In this document: piece after piece, positions 49,515-60,200 of the stretch
Numbering within the stretch: the stretch's first letter is position 1
How the letters are laid out: each line of letters starts with the position of its first letter
NCBI RefSeq assembly: GCF_009389715.1
Contig: NW_024067666.1
Span: forward strand, 4,195,001 to 4,259,000
Reading direction: 5' to 3'
DNA length: 64,000 nt
Source: Phoenix dactylifera
Taxonomy: Eukaryota > Streptophyta > Magnoliopsida > Arecales > Arecaceae
Notes under the pieces: generated by a model
Told to the model about the DNA's origin: nothing
Database searches by the model: none
Seen by the model: the letters and a program-made list of their open reading frames with translations, nothing else
Made by a program: the position numbers and the translations under genes

Positions 49515-50880
49515 CTAGTGACCATTATGAAATGCTTTTATTTTTTTACTTATTCTATAAATACTAAAAAATTAATAGTTATATATATATAATTTTCTAA
49601 AATTATAATTTTATTTTTTGAAGTTTGCAATTTCTCCGAGGTATCCATTTCTAATGATCTGCTTTAGAATATAGAGTTTTCCATTTCTATATGAAGGCTA
49701 GATTTCGATTTTAATAATTATGTGCTTATTAGTATTCCAAAGTGGATGGCCATCTTTTTAATTTATTAACAACAATAACCTGTCTTAAGGTTTTATATAA
49801 GCTGAGATACTTGGTGATTATAAAAGGCTGCGTGAAAGAGAAAAAAAAGGTTTGGGGAACCGCAAAAAAGAGTCATCGGTAATAATTACGTTCATATTCG
49901 CCAGAGCAAAAAAGGTCGGAATTGAGCGCGTCATGATTTGACGCTAATTGACACGAAAATCGTCAACATGGCATTATATTGGCATGTACCCGACAAGATG
50001 GATCGCGAAGGAACCGATATTGTCCGAACCCGAATCCGATTGGATTTTTACCGGGTGAGTTATTAAATCATGAGCTCCATGCCCACATTCAAAATGGATT
50101 ACTTTTAGGTTAGTTCAATGGTGGTAAATTTAATGTGGGTCTTATCCAATCCTTGACTTGAGACCAAATTAATATCTTTTAATCTCAACATGATCCCACA
50201 TTCTTGTTAGATGCATGCACCGAATGTTCTTGCCTATTTTATGGACTAGGTTTGGTCAAATTTAGCTTAAATCAATCCAAGTTGCGTGCTTGGTTTCATA
50301 TCTATACGAATCTACTCTAGGGTTTCTAGATTGAATTGCCACGTTAGCATTAGCCCAATCCATGTTGCATCCTTAAGTGTATATATATATGTAAAGCTAT
50401 TTGAAAGCTTGACTTAAATCCAATGTCGAATAACCGGTATTAGCTACATAAGTAGAATGCTGCACTACCGATCCCAAATATACACGCTGCAATACGACGG
50501 CGGGGATGGTAATACTTAACCAATCCGTCATAGATTAGATTAGATTATGTATGTATAGATATGGATTTTTAACTCGTTTTGTCTTGGCTTATTTCTATCT
50601 GGTTTGTCTCGAACCGATTGCGACCCGTGTGGCTGGGTGTACATTGGTGGAGCAAAATTGGCTTGAAATTTCTTCAAGCAAGGAAGCCTAGGACTTATAT
50701 GTCACCTTAAATCCTAAACCAAACATAAGTTAGTAGGCACTATTTCCCATTATCTATAAATATATTGTTAGTGCATCCATCTTTTAGAAAATGCTAACCA
50801 TTACACTTATTTAAGAGGTGAAATTCTATGCGCTTGGAACTCAGGCTTTTGTAAGCAATGACTCCAGTCGCAAACCGGCA
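49515..50880. other. Intergenic DNA
   Basis: AT-rich, with degenerate CGAACCCGAATCCGATTGG words near 50023-50045. No gene. Confidence 0.5.
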
Positions 50881-50897
50881 AAGATTCAGGATGGCTC

Positions 50898-51215
50898 TTG
50901 ACATTTTTACGAGCTTTTTTGACCTTGACGAGGCAAACCCACTCATTGCCCTGTAAGTACCGACCACCGTTTCGTAGTGTTCATCAACCCCGGCCAACGA
51001 GTCCAGTAGAAAAAGAAAAAAAAAAGAAGAAGAAAAAGGCTGCTTGCGGATGGAGAGAGAAGAGACAGCTGTTCACACGCAGTTGTGTTACGGCGAGGGG
51101 AGAGAGAGAGAGAGAGAGAGGGTGGTCCCCCAGGGAGTCAACGGAGTCCCTGACCTAGGTGGGGCCCGCCAGAGCTCACCGCCCCCTCGCGCGAAGCAAA
51201 GGCTGCCACGGTCAA
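50898..51215. promoter_or_regulatory. W-box-core cluster far upstream of WRKY
   Basis: TTGAC cores at 50898-50902, 50919-50924 (TTGACC) and 50925-50930 (TTGACG), and reversed at 51137-51141 (GTCAA) and 51210-51215 (GGTCAA). A GA tract lies at 51099-51119. The cluster is 1.5-1.8 kb upstream of the WRKY start codon. Whether it belongs to that promoter is unknown. Confidence 0.35.
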
Positions 51216-52684
51216 TAAAACGCACCCTAAATATGTCCCCACGAAGCGAACTCGGTGCCACGTGTTGCCGCACTCTGCCGCAACGGCTACTCTGGAATGT
51301 CCCCATTTTGGTGCCAGAGTCCTGGGCCCCACCTCTCGACACAGGCAGACATGTGGACAAACAACCCTTATCCATCAAAATAATAATAATAATAATAATT
51401 TCATGGGACGAACAGAACTGGTGATTAGATCATCCCATAAGAGCATTTATGTGTCATGAGCTTATACTCAGCTCAGTTAATATCAACCTTGTAATATTTT
51501 CTATTATATTTGATAATCACAAATTAAAAGGTATTATTTTCTTAATCTTTGCTGTAGCTGTTGCGGTAGCTGAAGCAGCTATTGGACTGGCTGTCTAATA
51601 TTTTAGAAAGATAGATTCGGCTTACTTATGTTCTTCTGCTGCAGTGTAGTCTTCTTTAGCTGTTTGTGCTAATGCAAAATTAATGGCAATAATAATAATA
51701 ATAATAATAAATAAATATTATAATGGAAGGAAATCGAGATCGCACCTTGGGACCCATTGTAGAAAAATAAATCACCTCCGTCCATTTCAATCATGATTAC
51801 CATTCCATCTCCGGTTGCTTTATTATTAATTAATTGATATTATATAATGAGCCCCTTCTCAGCTCCGAATCTAATATTTTAGTCCCCGGAGTTTCCTCCG
51901 TTTTCTTTTTCTCCCCCTAGTCCTATCCCAGAGGTTTGAGTATTTATGTTAATAAAGGATGGAGATTTTCTTCTCGGTGCGGTCACACCCCCTTCACAAC
52001 TTCCAATCCCTCGGCAGCGATGGGAAGACTGGCATTAATCAAGGTCTGCCCCGTCCCCACTCCGAGGTCAGTCCTCCGGTCCGCTCCTCTCCCTCTTTCT
52101 TCTGGTATCCGTTTCGTTTTGTCTCGATTTCTTTGGCTGGATTTCTCTCAATAAAGGTGCAAAAATTATCCATCTATGTTTTGACTCTTCTTTCGATAAG
52201 ATTGGATGTAATCAATCCAAAGAAAACATCTTTTCTTATATAAGAGCTGTTTCAGATGATCAAAATCTCATCTTGGTTATCCTTTTTCCTATTTTGCTTT
52301 CTTAAGTTGGTTTCGAGAGAGCTCTTCCGTTTTGAGTCAAGGTTTGGGAAGGATCGGGTGTCCTTGCTTGCGAGGTTTCGGAGTTTTTATAAACTCTGAA
52401 ATATTTTCTTTGTTGATCCGAATCGTTTGATATACTTTCTTCATCGTTCGGCTACTTCGCAGTTGTTTTAATTTGATCATCTGTTGGTAAAACATGGAGG
52501 AAAGACTAGTGATAAACCAATCAAAAATCCCATCTCAGACTTTTCTTCTTTTGAACGTTCTTCAGTTTCTGTAATGGTTTTTGTTTGAGATCTGTCCGAT
52601 GAACTTGGTTTTGGTGATTTTCAGATGCTGTCGCTGCTGAGACTTTTTTGGGGAATTTAGGGTGTTCCGGGACTTGGTGTTGAG
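51216..52684 (+). other. WRKY upstream region and leader
   Basis: Contains AAT-type microsatellites at about 51380-51399 and 51689-51711. The bases from about 51900 onward are pyrimidine-rich and look like promoter and 5' leader. Leader exon structure could not be resolved. Confidence 0.45.
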
Positions 52685-54623
52685 ATGGAGCAGGTGGAGG
52701 AAGCTAACCGAGCTGCTGTGGAGAGCTGCCAGAGTCTCCTGAGCCTGCTTTCCCAGTCTCAGGATCAAGTCCAGTATAGGAATCTGATGGCGGAGACAGG
52801 GGAGGCTGTTTCAAGGTTCAAGAGAGTGGCCTCAATGCTCAGTGATGGTGTGGGTCACGCAAGGGCGAGGATTGCGAAGAGAGTCCAATCCCCCTTCAAC
52901 CACAAGGTTTTACTAGATCATCCATTGGCATTGTCTGTGATGGAGCCTTCCCCCAAGCCTCTCCAACTCCTGCCAAGAAGTCTGTCAGATACCTCAGCAC
53001 CAGAGTTGGATTCCAGTGCTAAAAATCCACAGCAGCTCACCCAAAACCAAAAGATCTTACTTGAGAACCCAGGGCTGGATTTGAACTCTTCTTCTTCTTC
53101 AAGGAGCGCTCTCCAGCTTGCACCACAGGGTCCTCCAACGGCAGCCCATTTGCAGTTCCTACAACAGCAGCAGAGCAACCACAGGTTTCAGCTCCAGCAG
53201 CAGATTAAGTTGCAGGCTGACTTGTTCAGGAGGAGCAATAGTGGCATCAACCTCAAGTTTGAAAGCTCGAGCTGCACGCCGACCGTGTCGTCGGCGAGGT
53301 CCTTCCTGTCGTCGCTGAGCATGGATGGCAGTGTGGCCGGCTTGGATGGGAAGGCATTCCATCTGATTGGCGGAGCAGCGGCATCTGATCCAGTGAGCAC
53401 GCATCTGCCTCCAAAGAGGAGGTGTTCAGGCAGAGGGGAGGATGGGAGTGGAAAATGCGCGACGACCGGCAGATGCCACTGCTCGAAGAGGAGGTGATGA
53501 GACCATCGAAGCTGTTCCTTGTTCTTGTTGGATTCAACACAGTTTTGGTTACTAATTCTTGATCTCTTTTGTTCTTATATTTTTGCAGGAAGCTGAGAAT
53601 CAAGAGATCCATTAAGGTGCCTGCTATCAGTAACAAACTTGCTGACATCCCGCCCGATGAGTATTCATGGAGGAAGTATGGACAGAAACCAATCAAGGGT
53701 TCTCCTCATCCTAGGTATTTCTTTACTCCCAATACCAATTTCTCTTGGGCAGTTGCTTAATGCCTCTCGGCGTTAACTTGGATGAGTTTGAGCAATGAAT
53801 ATTTTATTATAGTTTGGCCTCCATGTTCCATGTAAAGGAACAATAAATGCATGCTGTTAAAAGCACATCGAGCTGATTTTCCTAATATTCCATTCTTTCA
53901 GAGTTGGTCAGTTGCAGAAGTTTGTGCTCTGCTGGATTGTGTGAGAATTTTTTGAAGAATTTTCTGAACTACAAATTGATTGTGGTTTCCCACAAACCCT
54001 CATAGTTATTAGTGTGATGATATAGCACTGCTAAGATGGCATCGTTGATTCTGGTACAAAGAACCCAATTTGCTGAGTAGATTAAAATGCTCTCTTTCTA
54101 TTGTGGAAACTAGCACACCCTTTACTTCCAAATTTGCTTCTTGTTGCCAAACTTTTGTGTTGGATATACTCATTCAGCTCTCTTATCACTACATCGGGCA
54201 CCTAAATTTGTAACACCATATAGCAACCCGTGACGACAGAAGCGTTAAGTACAACTAAATAAGCAAGCCTGTATCTTTCTCTAAGTAAAACATCAGCAAC
54301 AAAGTTTGTTCTTTTGTTTGTATTTATGCTTTTAAGTACTGGAATTATGACTATATAAATCCAGAAAGATCGAATCTTAGCATTTTGCTGAATGTTTGTT
54401 CATAATCAATTGCTGTTAAGTTCGTTTTCTTACTCATAGAAGAGCCCTATAAGAGAGAGCAAGTTTGATTTAATGCAGGGGATACTACAAATGCAGCAGC
54501 ATGAGGGGCTGCCCTGCAAGGAAGCACGTCGAGAGGTGCCTGGAGGACCCCTCAATGCTCATTGTTACTTACGAAGGCGAGCACAACCACACCAGGTTGC
54601 TCGCCCAGTCTGCCCAAATCTAA
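52685..54623 (+). CDS. WRKY transcription factor, group IId
   Basis: Complete gene, 359 aa, exons 52685-53493, 53589-53714 and 54479-54623 (TAA), with GT-AG introns and matching phases. Features in order: N-terminal helix; calmodulin-binding C-motif region ([11 protein letters not shown], 42-52) ending in a variant HARA instead of HARF (58-61); Gln-rich stretch (about 159-178); the group IId Cys/Lys-rich cluster (KRRC...CHCSKRR, 249-270); WRKYGQK (297-303); and zinc ligands C317-x5-C323-x23-H347-x-H349. The second intron splits the PR-GYYKC codon, the position conserved across group IId. The protein should bind W-boxes (TTGACC/T) in the nucleus. Family relatives (WRKY7/11/15/17) act in defence and stress, some as repressors. 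The particular role here is not deducible. Confidence 0.95.
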
Positions 54624-57271
54624 GAGGCATTAGAGCTCTCCACCAGCAGCCAGCCCAGCTGCTGCTCCATCTGCATCCCAGCCTCATTTTGGGGTGACCG
54701 AACCAACCGCTCCTGTATATGCTTACTTTTCTATTAGCTAAAGATCGAGGCAGTGGAGCAGTTGCTGATGTGGGTTAGTCTCTCGGATCCTGCAAGCTTT
54801 CCAATATGAAGAGGGAGCATACAAGAGGATACTCCCTGTCGAGCCACGTAGAAATGCTACCTACCTCAGTAATGGTTGAAGGAAGCGAACAAAGAACTCT
54901 TTCCTTGCTCAATTCACATCTCATACCATCACTGCAACCATGTTCAAAAGCAGTTGGATGGAAGGTATATAGCAGACCTTTTTTGAGACGACAATAGGCA
55001 TTTTGTAATCTTGGAAGGGAATGGTAGCATTTCATGTTGCTCAAATTTGTTCTCTCCTTTGCTTTCATTCAGTGGTTTATCTCAATGTTTGTTCCGTGGA
55101 TGACTTGGTGCTAGTAGTACCTGTCCATCTAAGCTCTGGTGGGCCATGCGTACGAGCTTTGTCTCCATGATGGGGTCCTTCTGGACCCATGAAGCTTCCA
55201 TGAAGCCTCCATTTGATGGTGTTTTCCGAATGCCAGGTATTCGGTTATCATGGAGCTGCTCATCAGCTCGTGATAATACGGTGCCTTCCCATCTGACACT
55301 TCTGCAAGCCTTGCTCCGCTGGGTAATGCTATCATTTGTCTGCTTCTACTGCGAGTCTATGACTTTAAAAACGCTGACAGATCTCGCTTGTTTGGATGCA
55401 TTTGGAAGGCTGGCAGTCTTTTTCCTTTGTCCCAAAAATGGACGCTTGGAGTCTTGAATACATCTCTTTTGACTGTGCAAATGTTTGTTAGTTGTTACGT
55501 TCTTTTGCGAGTGCACAGCCCTTCAGGAAGGCATGAAAGAGACTCTACGAAGTGGAACACTGGTTGGTGGCGAGCTCACCATTGTTGGAAACCGGAAGGA
55601 GACTGGAAAATAGCTAATGCTTTCGTTAGGCCGGATTAAAGACTGGTTTCAGAGCCCCATTTGCTAGCTTAGACGGATGAGGGTCCTTGGAGTGCTCATC
55701 TTAGATGGAGTGCAGTTGTGGGCTCTGCTCTATGACGAACGAAGAAGATGGTGGAGGGTGAACCAAAACTTGAAGTTCACGTTCAATGCAAAATAATGCA
55801 TTGGCCATATGTGTCAAAATTTTCTATATGATAACATCTTGATCTAATAACTAGAACCAGCTAATCATAAGATCTATAATTTGTTTTAATCTTGGAGACT
55901 TAAATTGATCCATGGGGAACTGAAAGTGGGACTGGTGACGTGTGTCGAGACAATAAGTTCCTCTTTATACCAAAGGTACGCATCAATCCAGTTAATAACG
56001 GGGGAAGAGTGAACATAGTAGCCGGCAAGCCAACTTGGGGGTTCCTTTTAGCCTTTTTTGGGTTCTTAAGCAAGCATGTTCCTTCTCTTTTCACTAGTTT
56101 ACAGTAATTGGGCAGCAGGGTTGGACGTCTGATGCTCTTTGGAGTTATCCTTTTCTTTTCTAGACCCATGGGGGGAATGTGACATGAATAAGCCCTCTAG
56201 CCCCTAGTTAAAATACTTTAATAACCACCGATGCTTAACTATGAATTATGGAATAAATATGCGCCATAGCAGATTTGTGCTTTGGTTTAAAAAAAAAAAA
56301 GGAATAAGTTCATGCTTAATCTAGGTTCGGGTTATATCTTCCGTGCGAAAGAATAATTGATCTTTTTTCGCAACATCGACCATCGGATCGCACTCTGCAC
56401 TACTCTCAAAGCACTCTGAACTCCTCCATTTATCTGTCTGCGTAGATCTCGAAGCGAACATTGCATTATGAACCATGCAGTGGTAGTAAGTATCCTTAAT
56501 GAAATGAGAATAGAAACTCATGCATAAATCTGACCTGCCTATTGTGCACTTTACTTGTTACAATCAGTACTAAGGTGATCTAGGAGTGAAATACAAAGTT
56601 AAAAACAACGAATAGACTTTTTAGTGTAGCTTGAGACTGCATTTAGATACCCCAAATTGGCAGCAGCATCTTATCTTACCCTGACATGGTCCTGTTTGGA
56701 TGCAAACTTATAATTATCCATTGGATATCACACTCAGGTTTCCAATGGTATATAGTGTACTCCAATACGAGATAAAGCATCAAGAGATGTGGGACAAAGA
56801 TAAAATCAAAAAAATATTACCCGTTTATCTCAAGATATGCATTGCCAATGCTGGCTCCTGAGATGCCCTATTAATATCCTCCGATGCAATTTCATGAAAT
56901 AGTTTGTGTTATAAGCTTTTAACAAGTCATTTGATTCTTTATCCAAGAAACAATCTCAATATATAGAAGTCAAGTTACTCTTTTTTTCTTTTAAACTAAC
57001 TAATTGTCTAGTCAAGTTAAGTGCACCAGACCTAGATTGTGGCTCGGTCACACATGATTTCAGATGGTTCAGATTGGAGGACCCAAGAAGTGGAGACATT
57101 TAGAGAACCATTAACTAGAGCTGTAAACAAGAGACCAGAATACACTTTTTAATTGACACAATCTAGTGGCAAAGTAGGATTCATGACATGTGTTGATTTC
57201 CATGCCATTCATAATGTACAAAACAACATCAGACCAACGAGGACCTGGTGATTGGCTTCACAGTGATTAGG
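54624..57271. other. WRKY 3' UTR and intergenic DNA
   Basis: The first part is probably WRKY 3' UTR. The rest holds no recognisable gene. A higher-GC segment at 55950-56165 looks unlike its flanks and may be organellar in origin (see findings). Confidence 0.5.
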
Positions 57272-60200
57272 TCATGAGCTTTGCTTCTCGATCATTTGAA
57301 CTGCTGCCTTTAGTTCTCGTTGGATCGATTTCCTCGATGGCGACATCACTATGTCATGCCAAATTGATCGAGATCCACATCCAGTATCACCATGAGGATA
57401 GAGTTCGCAGATTGAGTTAGCTTCCTCATTTAATTTGCTCACCCTCTCCAGGCAGCTGAATTCTTGAGGGTTCACTAGCAAGTTGCTGTCCACATCTTTC
57501 CTTGCTATTAGCTGCAAAATGATCATCCCATTGATAAATTAAGACTGATACGCATAATAGCTTAAGTTCATAAATAATGTGGATAATTAACATGTTATCC
57601 TACCAAATTTGGTAGAAGTTGCGAGTTCAGATCTTTCTAAGCCAGTCGATTATTTCATCGATTCAGTTCGCATGCATGGCCTGAGCCGCACACTTGGCGG
57701 ATTGCTTAAGTCCGATATAACACTATTGTTAACTCGTTTTCTAATAGTTCAAGTCTTTGGAGTTTAGTGTTTAATTAACATGACTATGTCGGCATTATAG
57801 GTTCGATGGACTTGTATAGTTTGGCTACTTGGATTTTGAATGGGAAACTAAGAAAAAGAAGAGATGACCTTGGCAGTTCCCAAAGCGTTGGTGCTGTAGA
57901 GCTTGGCGTCGTCTACAAGCTCACAGTATCTTCGGAAGGCACTGGCAAATCTCTGGTGGGACTTCAATTGGGACTTCACCCTCACTGCTCTTTTTATCAT
58001 TATTGCTCTCCTGTCATTCAACAATAACGTTTGGCATAGTCAACAATTTGGCATTTGCTCTGGACTGCAAAGACATCTTTGTAGGCCATCAAGAGAGAGT
58101 GAATTCTCAATGCTATAGCTATGGGCTGAGCTTGGGCTGGCCTTTTACCTGATTCCCCTCACTACTGCAAGATAGGCATCACACACAACTCCAATCAGCT
58201 CTATCCTGTAAGGCTTCCTCTTGCTGGTCTCACAGTTGTTATTGTTGTCATCATCGTCGTCGTCGTCATCATCGACTGGTTTCCAGTAATTCTCGGTGAT
58301 GCTCTCATCTTCGGCAACCTTGTAACCGGCCCCCATTCGGTAGCGCCGGCGGTGGACGGCTCTGGCCATGGCAATCGTTTGCTCGACGAATGGCTCCCAT
58401 GAAAGTGTGCCATCCATGATCACATCCCGGCCCTCGTTGAGCGCAGTCACCAGGAGGGAGGAGGCAGCGTCTGTTGAAGATTGGTGCACCTATTGCAGCT
58501 TTTATGTTAAGCCTGGTTTTAGATTGGAAGGTAATGGCTAGCAAGGGAAGGTTATGAGCAAGACAGCTTTAAATATTAGGTGATCCAGTAGCTAAACATA
58601 GTACATTTTGGTGCTCATGCTGTATGCTCAGCGCTCAGTGGACTTGGGTTGGGCTTATCTAGGTTTCAGCCTTTCAGGCCTATGATGCTGAGATTTTAGT
58701 TAAGTTTTATGTAACAACTCAGAATCTCATCTCAAAACAAGACATCAAAAGTTATGAATTTACCTCCATGATTTTCATGACCCTTAACTTATAATTCTTA
58801 ATTATCCAAAACAATCTGATTAACATAACAAAAAGTTTCTTATTAAACTTTGAAATGCATGACCGGCTTCATGAATGTATTATGTTACATGAACATATTT
58901 TACATCGTTCAGCTTGATAAACCCTAATAGCTTTTATCGGGTAAAGAACTGCCCTGGCCAACTCAAACATACCATCTCCCTTGACTTTAGCTACCAGTTC
59001 TTTCAAATTATTTAAATCTAAAAAAATCATCTATAATATAGTAAAAGCATGCTAATTAGTATATAAGCATGTTAATTATAATAATTATTCTTCATAATCT
59101 CGATCCTTAAACCTAACTTGGGTAAAAAACGGAATGTTCTATTCTAAGATTCAATCATTGTACTAAAATTATTCTACATAATCCCATCGTTTCAAATGTA
59201 GTTGCTTTTAAGAATAACATCTTGCTTGCCCTCAAGATATCAAGAACAGAGGAGTAGATAGAGGTTTTGATGTGTTACCAGCTCGGCGGTTTGGAGCATG
59301 TCGTTGTGGTGGCCTCTTGAGCTGATGGCTCGGTAAATGACATCTCTCTCTTTGAACGCATCCGCTTCCACCCTCACCGCGTTCGCTTTTGACCAAAACT
59401 CACTGCAACCAAAATAAGCCCAGCATTGCCTTTGTTACTCCAAAAAATTAAAAGAATCATATCGATTACAAGAATTGATTTATAAAAAAATAAAAGTTTG
59501 AAATATATATGTATACTGAGTCATGTTGCTCAATAGCCTAATGAGAGCCCAAATAAGATTTATAGACGTATACTGAGTCCCCTCTTCTTTGTGACATCCG
59601 TCGGTTGGTGGGGAAGTACAGTATCTTCTGGTATAGTGGCCATGAAACAATATATCACTGACTGCATGTCTCAAAAAAAAACCACCATTGGAACCCATTG
59701 GTGAGATGTGGTTCTGCCTTCAATTATTTTTATTTTTATTTTTATTTTTATTTTTTTAATGAAGAAAGAGGTAAAGCCATCCAGTTTTTATTTAAAAAAA
59801 AAATTTACAGAAACTATTTATAAAAAATTTATTGAAAAATAAAAAAAATAATAAATTTTATTTTGAAAAAGTAGTAGTTCTGCCATCAGTTATACAAACA
59901 GTCATGTTACTGATGAAAAGGGAGGGATTCACCATAATGGTAGTACATTGCCACAAGTTAAGAGCTGGCTGCCAATCCTTCCTCCTTAATTGCCACACTT
60001 GCTATTTGTTTAATGCAAAATTTGTGCTTATTAATGGTACGTAATTATCAGTTACTACTCTAATTGTAAATATTAGCTTAGCTCCCTTCCATTGATTCCC
60101 AGTAAGTGGAACTATCAGATCACACAGGAGAGCAGGGAGAAACTGACTACCTTTCCTGCCTGAGTTCCGGCACATTTCAGTGCATTGCACTTCTCCTGAA

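Noticed and set aside
52918..53696. Several open frames antisense or frame-shifted across WRKY exon 1
   Set aside because: Shadows of the WRKY coding exon in other frames.
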